Below, in pieces: positions 6,863-15,419 of a DNA stretch of 39,814 bases (positions are counted from its first letter, which is position 1; each line of letters starts with the position of its first letter). This DNA is from an uncultured Chthonomonas sp. (GTDB lineage: Bacteria > Armatimonadota > Chthonomonadetes > Chthonomonadales > CAJBBX01), in contig CAJBBX010000172.1 of assembly GCA_903951425.1 (NCBI GenBank), positions 1-39,814 on the forward strand, written 5' to 3'. A program made the position numbers and the translations under genes. The notes below the pieces were generated by a model that made no database searches, had not been told where the DNA came from, and worked only from the letters and a program-made list of their open reading frames with translations.

Positions 6863-7258
6863 ATGCTGCCCCGCGTATATGTTGAAATAACCGTGGTCAG
6901 CTATCTGGTCGCTTCGCAGGTAGTGCTGGAGGAGGCGTCCCAGGGCGACGCTGAGGCCGTCGAAGGCCGCCTTGCCGTGCTGGCAGCGATCCCCATGCTG
7001 GTTGCCGCAGAGGCAGTGCCGATGTTGGCGCGCGACCTGGCCGCCGCCGCAGCAACCCCAGCCAATGCTGTTCGAGACGCCCTGCATATTGCCATCGCCG
7101 CTGTGAGCAGGGTCGATTACCGGGTCACGTGGAACTGCAAGCACCTGGCTATCGCGACGTTGCGGGTCCGCATAGGGGAGGCGTGTCGGTCTGCCGGTTT
7201 AGAGCCTCGGATCATCTGCACACCGTATGAGCTAATGGCGGGCGACGCCAATGATTGA
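6863..7258 (+). CDS. PIN-domain toxin (VapC-like), internally shortened
   Basis: This protein of 131 residues is recognisable as a PIN-fold RNase toxin. It starts RVYVEITVVSYL, has SQVVLEEASQGDAEAV, and continues with AVRDALHIAIAAVSRVDYRVTWNCKHLAIA. In the relatives I recall, about 30 residues (a loop with a Trp-Trp/Arg-rich helix) separate the SYL end of strand 1 from the SQVVLEE helix. Here the join is direct (SYLVASQVV), so an in-frame deletion is likely. The acidic residues of the active site (E in YVE, E in VVLEE, D in DALH, D in VDY) remain. No clear ribosome site precedes the start. The downstream antitoxin gene overlaps by 8 bases. It may be inactive or weak. Confidence 0.75.
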   Translation: MLPRVYVEITVVSYLVASQVVLEEASQGDAEAVEGRLAVLAAIPMLVAAEAVPMLARDLAAAAATPANAVRDALHIAIAAVSRVDYRVTWNCKHLAIATLRVRIGEACRSAGLEPRIICTPYELMAGDAND

Positions 7259-7448
7259 CGATCCGATTGTCGCCGAGGTCCGCGCCATCCGTGCGAGGCT
7301 GGCAGGGAAGTATGACTACGATCCATTCAGGATATTCGCTGATATCAAGCGACAAGAACGTGAGAGCGGCCGTGAATACACCACCTTGCCCCCGCGCAAG
7401 GCATGCGGTGACACTGACCAGATGACCCCGCCCACGCCGCGCCCCTGA
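7251..7448 (+). CDS. Antitoxin partner of the PIN toxin
   Basis: The 65-residue protein has the pattern of antitoxins that follow this PIN subfamily: MIDDPIVAEVRAIRARLAG, then FADIKRQERESGREYTTLPPR. The helix-rich N-terminus and the ERxSGR...LPPR motif are the recognisable parts. The last 15 or so residues (GDTDQMTPPTPRP) look like unrelated read-on sequence. It overlaps the toxin gene by 8 bases, so both are made from one message with the toxin first. DNA binding by the antitoxin is not evident from sequence. Confidence 0.7.
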   Translation: MIDDPIVAEVRAIRARLAGKYDYDPFRIFADIKRQERESGREYTTLPPRKACGDTDQMTPPTPRP

Positions 7449-7502
7449 CGCCTGCCCGCCGCGCCAGGGGTAGCATAACGTCATCCCACCACGGAGGCGG
7501 CG

Positions 7503-10004
7503 ATGATGCGTGTGGCATGGTTGGCCGGGTTGGCTCTTCTGGTCGCGGCGGGGCAGGCGGTGGCCCGTTCTCTGACGCCCGAGCGCATGGCCGGGTGGTC
7601 CATCGTCTGCAGCCCGTCGGCGTCGCCGGCCGAGCGGCATGCGGCGGAGGAGTTCCAGGCCCACTTCCGGGGCCTCGCCGGCCTGACGCTGCCGATCCGA
7701 GCCGAGGCGAAGACGCGGGCCGTCTTCATCGGCCCCGACGCTGTGGCCGCCGCAGGCATCGCGCCGGAAGACGGCGCCATGGGCGACGAGGAGCTCCGCA
7801 TCACGGTCCGCGCTGGTGCGATCGGCATCGACGGCGGGCGGCCGCGCGGGACGCTCTACGGCGTCTACGAGTTCCTCGAGGAGCTGTGCGGCGTCCGCTT
7901 CCTCACCTTCGACCATACCTACTACCCGCCCGATGGCCGAGTCCGCGCCCTGCTGCCCGGTACGCGGCGCTTCAAGCCGACCTTCGACTTCCGCTGGTCC
8001 TACTACGGCGAGACGAGCCGCCGGCCCGAGTTCGCGGCGCGGCTGCGGACCAACACCGTATCCGACGACCCGGCTCTGGGCGGTCGCACGGGCTACCGGC
8101 TGGTCATGCACAACGTGGCCAACCTGGCGCCGCCTTCGGTCTACGGCGCGACGCATCCCGAGTACTTCGCACTGGTGGGCGGCGAGCGCAAGCTCGGACC
8201 CGAGGGCGGCGGCCCGCAGCTCTGCCTGACCAACCCGGCGGTTCTCGACATCGTCACGCAGGCCGTGCGCGCCGAGATCCGCCAGAACCCGACCGCGCGG
8301 AACATCAACATCGCGCAGATGGACAACGGCAACTACTGCACCTGCCCGGCCTGCGCGGAGCTGGACCGGCGCGAGGGCTCACACGCCGGCACCATGCTGG
8401 CGTTCGTCAACGCCGTCGCCGAGCGCATCGAGAGGGACCACCCCGATGTGCTCCTCAGCACTTTCGCCTACTGGTACACCCGCAAGCCGCCGAAAACGCT
8501 GCGCGCCCGCCGGAACGTGCTGATCCAGCTCTGCAGCATTGAGTGCTGCGACCTGCATGCCATCGACGACCCTTCTTGCGCACTCAACCGCACCTTCTGC
8601 CACGACATGGCGGTCTGGAAGACGCGGTGCGACCAGCTCCTCATCTGGCACTACAACACCAACTTCTCATGCTATATGCTCCCATTCCCGAACCTCAAGG
8701 GCATCGGCCGGAGCGTGGCCTTCTTCGCGCGCAACAACGGCCGCGGCGTCTTCATGCAGGCCGCGGGCAACGGCTTCTCCACCGAGATGAGCGACCTGCG
8801 GAACTACGTGATGTCGCGGTGCCTCTGGAAGCCGGGCCGCGATAGCTGGAAGGAGGCAGAGGAGTTTTGTCGGCTCCACTACGCCGAGGCCGCCGGGCCC
8901 ATCCTGAGGTACCTGCGTGGCTATCACCGAGGCGTCGAGGAGGCGGGTGTCCACCCGACCTGCTTCGCCACCGAGTCGGCGCTGGGCGTGACGCCGGAGA
9001 GTGCGCGCGTAGCCTACGGCGCCTTCCGCGATGCGATGGGCCTGGCCCGCTCCGATGCCGTCCGGACCCGCGTGGAGAAGGCCTCGCTCTGCGCCTACCG
9101 CGCCGCCCTGAGCGCCTCCAGCACCCAGTTGAGCGTGAAGGATGGCGTCTGCCGGCCCGACCTGTCGGGCTTCGAGCCGAACCTGCTGGACCGCTATGCC
9201 GAACTGGCGAGCCGCTACGGCGTGACCATGGAGAGCGAGATGACGCCGGCGACGGCCTACGTTGAGACGCTGCGGCGGCTCTTTGCGGGCCTGCCGGCAA
9301 TCACGCTGCAGGATAGGACCTGGCGCGTGGTGGTCCTGCCCGAGAGCAACGGCAAGGTGGTTGAGATGCGCCACAAGCCCTCCGGCCGCAACGTCATCCA
9401 GCAGCATCGGGCCTTCAACCGGTTCCGGTACGAGGACTGGGTGCGGAGCGGGCCCGGCCCCGGAGCCAACAGCATCCTCGCCTACCGCGTGGTCGATGCT
9501 CGACCGGACCGGCTGGAGATGGCCATGACCGCACCCGATGGCGCCGAGTTCACCCGGACCATCTCGCTGGCACGAGGCGCGGTGCGGTTCGACGCATCCG
9601 TCACCGCCGCCGCCGAGGCCAGGCCGCTGGACCTCTGGCTCCACCCCGAGTACGATGCCGCGACGACCTCGGGCGACCCCCGCACCTTGGGCATCTACGT
9701 CAAGGCGCCGGACTGGGTGCAGGCCAACAGGGGCTGGCGCGACGGCAAGCCGGCTTCGGGCCATGCCGACGTAGTCGCGGCCGGCGCTCCAGGCGGCGCC
9801 TTCGCCTACTACAATCACAAGGAGCGCTTCGGTGTGGAGCAGAGCTACGACCCGGCCCAGATCGCCGGCCTGGGCCTCTACTGGGAGCCGTCGCGGCTAC
9901 AGGTGAACCTGGAGATGACGCCCAGGGCCACAGCCCTGCGAGCAGGCGAGACCACCCGGTACGCCTACGAGGTCCGGTACCTGGCCGAGCCGCCGGTGAG
10001 GTAG
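7503..10004 (+). CDS. Secreted DUF4838-domain protein (putative glycosidase)
   Basis: An 833-residue exported protein. The signal peptide is MRVAWLAGLALLVAAGQAVA. Residues about 30-130 form an alpha/beta domain like the N-terminal domain of GH67/GH20-type glycosidases (EEFQAHFRGLAGL, then GTLYGVYEFLEELCGVRFLT). The DUF4838 barrel covers about 140-480, with the signature MDNGNYCTCPAC (C279, C281, C284). The rest, about 560-830, is a beta-sandwich (ITLQDRTWRVVVLPESNG onward). Carbohydrate hydrolysis is inferred from the fold and neighbours; the substrate is unknown. GGAGG (7493-7497) precedes the paired ATG codons at 7503/7506. It ends before a strong hairpin terminator, so it is its own transcription unit. 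Confidence 0.85.
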   Translation: MMRVAWLAGLALLVAAGQAVARSLTPERMAGWSIVCSPSASPAERHAAEEFQAHFRGLAGLTLPIRAEAKTRAVFIGPDAVAAAGIAPEDGAMGDEELRITVRAGAIGIDGGRPRGTLYGVYEFLEELCGVRFLTFDHTYYPPDGRVRALLPGTRRFKPTFDFRWSYYGETSRRPEFAARLRTNTVSDDPALGGRTGYRLVMHNVANLAPPSVYGATHPEYFALVGGERKLGPEGGGPQLCLTNPAVLDIVTQAVRAEIRQNPTARNINIAQMDNGNYCTCPACAELDRREGSHAGTMLAFVNAVAERIERDHPDVLLSTFAYWYTRKPPKTLRARRNVLIQLCSIECCDLHAIDDPSCALNRTFCHDMAVWKTRCDQLLIWHYNTNFSCYMLPFPNLKGIGRSVAFFARNNGRGVFMQAAGNGFSTEMSDLRNYVMSRCLWKPGRDSWKEAEEFCRLHYAEAAGPILRYLRGYHRGVEEAGVHPTCFATESALGVTPESARVAYGAFRDAMGLARSDAVRTRVEKASLCAYRAALSASSTQLSVKDGVCRPDLSGFEPNLLDRYAELASRYGVTMESEMTPATAYVETLRRLFAGLPAITLQDRTWRVVVLPESNGKVVEMRHKPSGRNVIQQHRAFNRFRYEDWVRSGPGPGANSILAYRVVDARPDRLEMAMTAPDGAEFTRTISLARGAVRFDASVTAAAEARPLDLWLHPEYDAATTSGDPRTLGIYVKAPDWVQANRGWRDGKPASGHADVVAAGAPGGAFAYYNHKERFGVEQSYDPAQIAGLGLYWEPSRLQVNLEMTPRATALRAGETTRYAYEVRYLAEPPVR

Positions 10005-10015
10005 CGACGCGGGCA

Positions 10016-10047
10016 GGCATCGGGCGTACACATCCTCGCCCGATGCC
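10016..10047. terminator. Strong hairpin after the DUF4838 gene
   Basis: GGCATCGGGCG (10016-10026) pairs perfectly with CGCCCGATGCC (10037-10047) across a 10-base loop, starting 12 bases after the stop codon. No long T-run follows, so termination may need Rho or rely on stem strength. It could also act on the minus-strand gene remnant ending at 10072. Confidence 0.75.
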
Positions 10048-10071
10048 CTGTTCCGCCCTCGCCCCGGCTCC

Positions 10072-10461
10072 CTACCTGATGACCGCCAGTTCGCGACCCG
10101 CCGTGGTCACTACGGTCACGCTGCAGCCGGCCGTGTCGGCCATCATGCCCTCCGACCAGTGGATGTGGACGTTGGCCAGCGCCGTGGTCACGCGCTGGGC
10201 CTGGTCCGCGGGGAGGACCGCCGCGCTCGCCGGCTGCGGCGCCATGTCGCAGCCCTGCGGGCTCATGCCGGCGAAGTAGAAGGCGCCGCTCGGCGCGTCA
10301 AAGCGCACATGGCACTGGGCGTCCGGCGGCGCCTCGTCCAGCCGCGTCGTGGTGCAGAGCGTGATGGGCTCCACGTTCAGGTAGGGGTAGTCGCGCGGGC
10401 AACCGCCCCAGACTCAGTCGGCGTACTCGGCGTCGCACTGGAGGAACGGCGGGGCCTCCAT
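10072..10461 (-). pseudogene. Small unknown gene interrupted by TGA at codon 16
   Basis: A minus-strand frame of 129 codons starts with ATG at 10461 after GAGG, reads MEAPPFLQCDAEYAD, meets TGA at 10414-10416, then continues VWGGCPRDYPYLNVEP for a further 113 codons to TAG. Both halves are compositionally protein-like. The stop sits where EYAD-W-VWGG would read naturally, so a TGG-to-TGA change is the simplest explanation. The second half is rich in beta-type segments (CHVRFDAPSGAFYFAGMS and HIHWSEGMMADTAGCSVTVV). I do not recognise the family. It is divergent from GH32, with a palindromic hairpin between. Selenocysteine was considered and not supported. Confidence 0.5.
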
Positions 10462-10483
10462 GTCGCCTCGCGGTAGACTCACG

Positions 10484-10511
10484 CCGGCGCGGCCGATCGG
10501 CCCTGCGCCGG
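10484..10511. promoter_or_regulatory. Nested palindrome in the GH32 leader
   Basis: The outer arms CCGGCGC (10484-10490) and GCGCCGG (10505-10511) enclose the perfect 12-bp palindrome GGCCGATCGGCC (10491-10502). The 3' arm ends on the first base of the GH32 ribosome site GGAGG (10511-10515). It lies in the 59-base gap between two divergent start codons. It could be an operator for both, or an RNA hairpin limiting GH32 translation. Confidence 0.5.
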
Positions 10512-10520
10512 GAGGTGGCG

Positions 10521-12185
10521 ATGTCCCTGACGAACCTGGGTCTGGCGCTTGCGGCGCTTGTGGTCGCATCGGCTGCGGCAATGGCCGCGCCGCAGGACGA
10601 CGCGGCGCGGACCGAGCAACTCATCAGCGATGCCTGGCGCCTCAAGGAGAAGCTCCGGAGCGACCCGCACAGGCCCCGGTACCACTTCCTGCCGCCCATG
10701 GGCTGGCTCAACGACATCAATGGCGCCATCCACTGGAAGGGCCGCTACCACATCTTCTACCAGCACAACCCGGATGGCGGCTACTGGAACCGCATGCAGT
10801 GGGGCCATGCATCGAGCGTCGACCTGATCCACTGGGTCCACCACCCCATCGCCCTCACGCCGACGCCCGGCGGCCCCGACCGCGACGGATGCTTCAGCGG
10901 CGGCGCGTTCCTGAGCAAGGAGGGCGTGCCCACATTCATCTACCACGGCGTGCCGGATGGGACCTGCCTGGCCACGAGCACGGACGACCTGCTGATCCAC
11001 TGGACCAAGCACCCGGCCAACCCCGTGATCCGGGTCCCGCGCCCAGGCGACCCGGGGTTCGGCGTCTACAGTGTCTTCGACCCCTGCGCGTGGTGGAGCG
11101 ACGGGCGCTACTACGCCGTGGAGGCCAACACCCCGTTCGCCACGCCGCAGTTCGGGCTTACCTCGACCAACGAGCATCGGGACCCGCTGGGCCGCATCCT
11201 GAAGCCCGAGGAGCTGGGCGACACGCTCTACCTGTTCCGGTCCGACGACCTGGTCCACTGGAGCTACGTCGCGCCGTTCTACCGGGCCAGGCCCAGGCCC
11301 ACGGAGGACGACGAGGATTGCGCCGTGCCGGACTTCTTCCCGCTCGGCAACAAGCATATGCTCCTGTTCGCCAGCCACCTCGCCGGCACGCAGTACTACC
11401 TGGGCCGCCTGGAGGGCGAGCGCTTCCTCCCTGAGACGCACGGGCGAATGAACTGGCAGGGAGGCCTCCTCTCCGGTGCGCGAACGCTGCTTGATCGGCG
11501 GGGCCGCCGTGTGCTGTTCGACTGGATCGGCGAGCACCGCGGGGTGCCGTGGGAGCGCGAGTCGGGCTGGTCGGGCGTAATGACGCTGCCCAAGCTCCTC
11601 TCGCTGAGCCCCCGCGGCGATCTCCGCATCGAGCCCGCGCCGGAGCTGAACGCACTACGGTACAACCACCGGCGCCTTCAGGGCATCACCGCCGCCGATG
11701 CCGAGACCGTACTGAAGCAAGTGCGCGGCGACAGCCTGGAGCTCAGCCTCACCATCGACACAGGTAGCGCCGGGCAGTGCGGGCTGAAGCTGCGCCGCTC
11801 GCCGGATGGGGCCGAGCAGACGGAGGTTCTCTTCGACCGGGCCGCCGCCACGCTCACCGTGGTGACTCGGAGGTCGGGCCACGACGCGCGCGTGACCTAT
11901 CCGGCCTACCGGTTCGACGGCGCACTGGCCCGGCTCCCGGAGGCGAAGCGCTTCCCCGGCGCCCAGGTGGCCCCGCTCAAGCTGGCACGTGGCGAGGCGC
12001 TGAGGCTGCGGGTCTACCTCGATCGCTCCGTGCTGGAGGTCTTCGCCAACGGTCGCCAGTGCATCACCCAGCGCATCTACCCAACCCGCCCCGACAGCCT
12101 CGGAGTGGCCTTCTTCGCCACCGACGGCGCCGCCCGCATCCGGACGATGGACGCCTGGGACATGGGACCGACGAACAGCGAGTGA
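10521..12185 (+). CDS. Secreted glycoside hydrolase family 32 (beta-fructosidase type)
   Basis: A 554-residue exported GH32 enzyme, expected to release fructose from fructans or sucrose-like sugars. The signal peptide is NLGLALAALVVASAAAMA. The five-bladed propeller carries the nucleophile motif WLNDING (D65), followed by GRYHIFYQHNPDG. The second conserved Asp is in SVFDPCAWW (D187, in place of RDP). The acid/base motif is unusual: EDCAVPDFFPLG instead of ECPDFF, so either E265 or D266 must serve. The C-terminal beta-sandwich includes LRVYLDRSVLEVFANGRQCIT, which is typical for GH32. The start at 10521 follows GGAGG (10511-10515). The GTG at 10515 overlaps that site and is rejected. The next glycosidase follows after 73 bases. 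Confidence 0.92.
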   Translation: MSLTNLGLALAALVVASAAAMAAPQDDAARTEQLISDAWRLKEKLRSDPHRPRYHFLPPMGWLNDINGAIHWKGRYHIFYQHNPDGGYWNRMQWGHASSVDLIHWVHHPIALTPTPGGPDRDGCFSGGAFLSKEGVPTFIYHGVPDGTCLATSTDDLLIHWTKHPANPVIRVPRPGDPGFGVYSVFDPCAWWSDGRYYAVEANTPFATPQFGLTSTNEHRDPLGRILKPEELGDTLYLFRSDDLVHWSYVAPFYRARPRPTEDDEDCAVPDFFPLGNKHMLLFASHLAGTQYYLGRLEGERFLPETHGRMNWQGGLLSGARTLLDRRGRRVLFDWIGEHRGVPWERESGWSGVMTLPKLLSLSPRGDLRIEPAPELNALRYNHRRLQGITAADAETVLKQVRGDSLELSLTIDTGSAGQCGLKLRRSPDGAEQTEVLFDRAAATLTVVTRRSGHDARVTYPAYRFDGALARLPEAKRFPGAQVAPLKLARGEALRLRVYLDRSVLEVFANGRQCITQRIYPTRPDSLGVAFFATDGAARIRTMDAWDMGPTNSE

Positions 12186-12258
12186 GCGGGGAGCGACGGC
12201 CGCCGCGCACTGGAGTACACTCGATGCACGCATCCATCCCACCGCCTCGGGAGACCCA

Positions 12259-14694
12259 ATGAGATCTGTGATCTGCCTCGCCGCCTTTGCCCTTGCCTGC
12301 CTGCCTGCGTTCGGCGGCGTCGAGACCGGCGTGAATGGGCACCCGTTGTCGCAGGAGGGCTACCTGCAGGCGCCCATCGCCGGGCAGCTTGACCTGGTGA
12401 AGCGGCTGGGGGCTCGGTGGTACCGGACCGACTGGGGCTCCGACGCGCCCGCCAGCGGGGCCGGCCGGGCCGAGATGCTGGTGCGCGAGGCGGCCAGGCG
12501 GGGACTGCAGGTGCTGCCGGTGATCTTCCCGCCGGTGGACATGGCCAAGGACACGGAGGCGTCAATCCGACAGGCGGCCCGCGACTATGCCCGCGCGCTG
12601 GCGATCCGTTTCAAGGGCCGCGTCACCGTATGGGAACTGCACAACGAGCTGGACAGCTACGCCATGATCCGCAAAGGCGAGAAGAACGCACGGGGCGAGG
12701 TCTGGCAGTGGGGCGACGCCGACGGGCAGCTGGCCGAGCACTTCGAGGAGGGGCGCTACGCCCGGGCCAGGGCCGTGCTACTCGGCCTGGCTGAGGGCAT
12801 CCGCGAGGGCGATCCGACCGCACGACGGCTCATCAACAGCTCGGGCTGGCTCCACTTCGGCTTCATCCAGCGGCTGGTGGCCGACGGCGTGCCGTTCGAG
12901 ATTCTCGGCTGGCACTGGTACTCCGAGATGGGCGACATCACGTCGGCAGCAGGCGTCAACGCGCTGGCGAGGATCACCGCGTTCGGCAAGCCGATCTGGA
13001 TCAACGAGTACAACCGGCGAGGCGGGAACGGCGGCGACAAGGGCGAGGCCGAACAGGCGACCGTGCTGGCGGCCATGACGCAGCAGTTCGCGGCGCTCTC
13101 GGCCACGTACCCGATCCGCGCGCTGATGGCCTACGAACTGCTCGACGAACCCTACTTCGGGCCCGACAACCCCGAGTCGCACTACGGCCTCGTGGGTCTT
13201 CGCAAGGACGCCGCCGGCCGGTGGGAGCCTGCCGCCGAGCATCCGGTGTTCGCCGCGTTGGCGAAGGAGTACAGAGCGCTTCAGAGCGGCAAGGCCAACG
13301 GCGCGGCGCAGAATCCGAGCATCGACGTACCCCTACGCCGCAGCTCCAACGCCATCCCTGCATCGCCGTTCGCCACGCTCACCTCCTTCGAGGTGCATGG
13401 CGAGGATGAGGACGCGGGCGTGGTGGCCTCCATGCGCGCGCTGGGCGTGAAGTGGGTGATGATGCACAACATCCACGGCAGCCTGCCCGACCCGGCCGAC
13501 CGTCGGCTCAACAACTGGCTGCGCATGTGCAAGGAGGCCGGCATCGGCGTCCGCTGCATCCTGGCGTCGCGCGATCTGGAGCTCTGGCGCAACGCCGTGC
13601 GGAACTACGGCGACCGGATCACAGCGTGGCACTTCCTGAACGAGCCCAACGCGCCCACCGACAACGACCACACGAGGCCGAACGTGGCTCCCGAGGCCTA
13701 CGTGGCCGAGGCCCGGGCCGTGCGCGACATCCTGCGCGCCGAGCGTCCGGGCACGCGCCTCTTTGGGCCCGAGACGGCCATGCTCCAGTGCATGGAGGAG
13801 CAACCCTACCCCTGGCTCAGGAAGGCGTTTGAAGCGGGCCTGGCCAACGCGGTGGATGGTTTCTCGATCCACCCCTACCGGCAGGCCTACAGCCCATCCA
13901 ACATCCCCGAGAACCCCAGCACCTTCGAGGGGCGGCCGGGCACGGGCTACCGAACCTACGAGGAGCAGGTGGCGGCCCTGCGCCGCATGGCGCCCGGCAA
14001 GCCCATCGCGGTGACCGAGGTGGGGTGGTCCACTGCGCCGTTGGGCCGGCTGAACGGCTCCACCCGCGAGCGCATCTCCGAACTGACGCAGGCCAAGTTC
14101 GCGCTACGGCAGCAGATTCAGGACTTCGCGATGGGCGTGGAGGTCGCCACCTACTTCCTGCTCCGCGAGCGGCACGACAACGCTCCGTTCCAGCCCGGCC
14201 ACATTGAGAACCAGTTCGGCATCGTCCACCCGGACAACAGGCCCAAGCCCGCCTGCACGGCCCTCCAGACGCTCTACGCCCAGCTCGACAGCCGCTGCAA
14301 GCGGGATACCAGGACCCCGGTGAAGCTCGGCACGCCGGGCGTGAAGTGGTACCTGTTCGAGGATCGATCCGGCCGGGTCCCGACGCGCAAGCTGGTCTAC
14401 TGGCAGCCCATCGCGGCCAGGGACGACTGCCCAGTACTCCGCACCAGCGTGACGCTGGCCGGCGTGCAGGTGCGAGGCGTGCCGCTGAGCGACGCCCCGC
14501 GCATCCTCCGGCTGCACCAGATCAAGAGCCGCTGGACAAGCCCCTGCGTGGTCGACCTGATGGCGCAGAGGGTGGAGTGGCTATACCGGACAGAAGCCGG
14601 GCGACGGAAGCGAGGCCTGGCGCGGTTCGCAAGCCTGCTTCGGGCACGCCACCGGGGGTGTGGGGGCGATGTCGGTCAGGCTTGCCGCACCTGA
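12259..14694 (+). CDS. Tandem two-barrel clan-A glycoside hydrolase, secreted
   Basis: An 811-residue exported protein made of two TIM barrels in a row. The signal peptide is MRSVICLAAFALACLPAFGG. Barrel 1 (about 25-345) has acid/base E130 in WELHNELD and nucleophile E250 in IWINEYNR. Barrel 2 (about 370-680) has E462 in FLNEPNAP and E587 in AVTEVGWST. All four are where GH-A enzymes such as GH5/GH39 keep them, so both halves look active. After about 690 comes a small beta-rich end. The last 35 residues or so (GRRKRGLARFASLLRARHRG onward) look like read-through past a lost stop. GGGAGA precedes the ATG. The 3' end overlaps the convergent DUF4276 gene by 19 bases. The substrate is unknown. Confidence 0.85.
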   Translation: MRSVICLAAFALACLPAFGGVETGVNGHPLSQEGYLQAPIAGQLDLVKRLGARWYRTDWGSDAPASGAGRAEMLVREAARRGLQVLPVIFPPVDMAKDTEASIRQAARDYARALAIRFKGRVTVWELHNELDSYAMIRKGEKNARGEVWQWGDADGQLAEHFEEGRYARARAVLLGLAEGIREGDPTARRLINSSGWLHFGFIQRLVADGVPFEILGWHWYSEMGDITSAAGVNALARITAFGKPIWINEYNRRGGNGGDKGEAEQATVLAAMTQQFAALSATYPIRALMAYELLDEPYFGPDNPESHYGLVGLRKDAAGRWEPAAEHPVFAALAKEYRALQSGKANGAAQNPSIDVPLRRSSNAIPASPFATLTSFEVHGEDEDAGVVASMRALGVKWVMMHNIHGSLPDPADRRLNNWLRMCKEAGIGVRCILASRDLELWRNAVRNYGDRITAWHFLNEPNAPTDNDHTRPNVAPEAYVAEARAVRDILRAERPGTRLFGPETAMLQCMEEQPYPWLRKAFEAGLANAVDGFSIHPYRQAYSPSNIPENPSTFEGRPGTGYRTYEEQVAALRRMAPGKPIAVTEVGWSTAPLGRLNGSTRERISELTQAKFALRQQIQDFAMGVEVATYFLLRERHDNAPFQPGHIENQFGIVHPDNRPKPACTALQTLYAQLDSRCKRDTRTPVKLGTPGVKWYLFEDRSGRVPTRKLVYWQPIAARDDCPVLRTSVTLAGVQVRGVPLSDAPRILRLHQIKSRWTSPCVVDLMAQRVEWLYRTEAGRRKRGLARFASLLRARHRGCGGDVGQACRT

Positions 14695-15419
14695 TCTGTC
14701 TGGCTGCTCGTTATATCCGAGCGCCTGCCGTCGCGCAGTTGGTACCGGTCGCTCGGATCGACACGCATCGCTGTCAGGCACCAATCGACCAGGGTCCGAA
14801 GGCTTGCGCAGGTAGACGCGTCGGCCAGGATGCGATCCAGGCAAAGGGCCTTCACGAGCTCCTTGCCGTCGGCGACCTCATCGAACCCGGGATACAGCTG
14901 CTTCATGCGGCCTTTGGGGTTCCTGATCTGCTCCACGTCACCAGCGTGTTTCGCCAGGCTGGTTCCGAGAGTGGCGTTGACGGCCTCCGGATCGGCGAGG
15001 TAGTACGCCTCAAGCATCATCACGAGGAAGTGGACCGATGCGTGAGCGGTGAGGCCCGTCGAGCCGCTGCCGAGGACCGAGTCCAAGGCTGCGCGGTACC
15101 GACCGTAGACCTCCGCAGCCTGGTCGGAACGTCCATACTCCAGGTCATCGACCAGGATTACGTAGTCGCCGCCCTCTTGCTGGAGAAACCGGTACGCCGC
15201 CAGGCCGATCTGCTCTGTGTCCTTGTCCGGAACCCGCCCCTGACCGCCGACGACTCGTAACTCCACGCGATGGCCCTTTCGTGGGCTCCGTTGGCCGACT
15301 TGCCGTATGACGGTGAACTCACACAGTGCGTCCGTGTGCAGGGAGCGGAAGAGGCCAACCAGGAAGCCACGCTCGCCTTCGCCGGTGACGATCAGCCCAA
15401 ACCTCCATGGGGTCTGCAT
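14676..15419 (-). CDS. DUF4276 (TOPRIM-like) protein, putative effector nuclease
   Basis: A 247-residue protein of the DUF4276 type. It opens RFGLIVTGEGERGFL, with the acidic turn G13-E-G-E16 of TOPRIM-like folds. The second acidic cluster is ILVDDLEYGR (D91, D92, E94). A conserved C-terminal helix reads HFLVMMLEAYYLADPEAV. TOPRIM-like proteins next to OLD-type ATPases often act as nucleases in phage defence (for example GajA and the PARIS module). That role here is by analogy. It starts 15 bases after the ATPase stop with no ribosome site of its own. Its ATG is inside a hairpin (15416-15449) that would open when the ATPase is translated. The C-terminus overlaps the convergent glycosidase by 19 bases. 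Confidence 0.8.
   Translation of the reverse strand: MQTPWRFGLIVTGEGERGFLVGLFRSLHTDALCEFTVIRQVGQRSPRKGHRVELRVVGGQGRVPDKDTEQIGLAAYRFLQQEGGDYVILVDDLEYGRSDQAAEVYGRYRAALDSVLGSGSTGLTAHASVHFLVMMLEAYYLADPEAVNATLGTSLAKHAGDVEQIRNPKGRMKQLYPGFDEVADGKELVKALCLDRILADASTCASLRTLVDWCLTAMRVDPSDRYQLRDGRRSDITSSQTDQVRQA

Noticed and set aside
10414-10416. TGA as selenocysteine
   Set aside because: The small stem after the TGA is too close and too short for a usual bacterial SECIS, the context suggests Trp, and no selenoprotein family is recognised.
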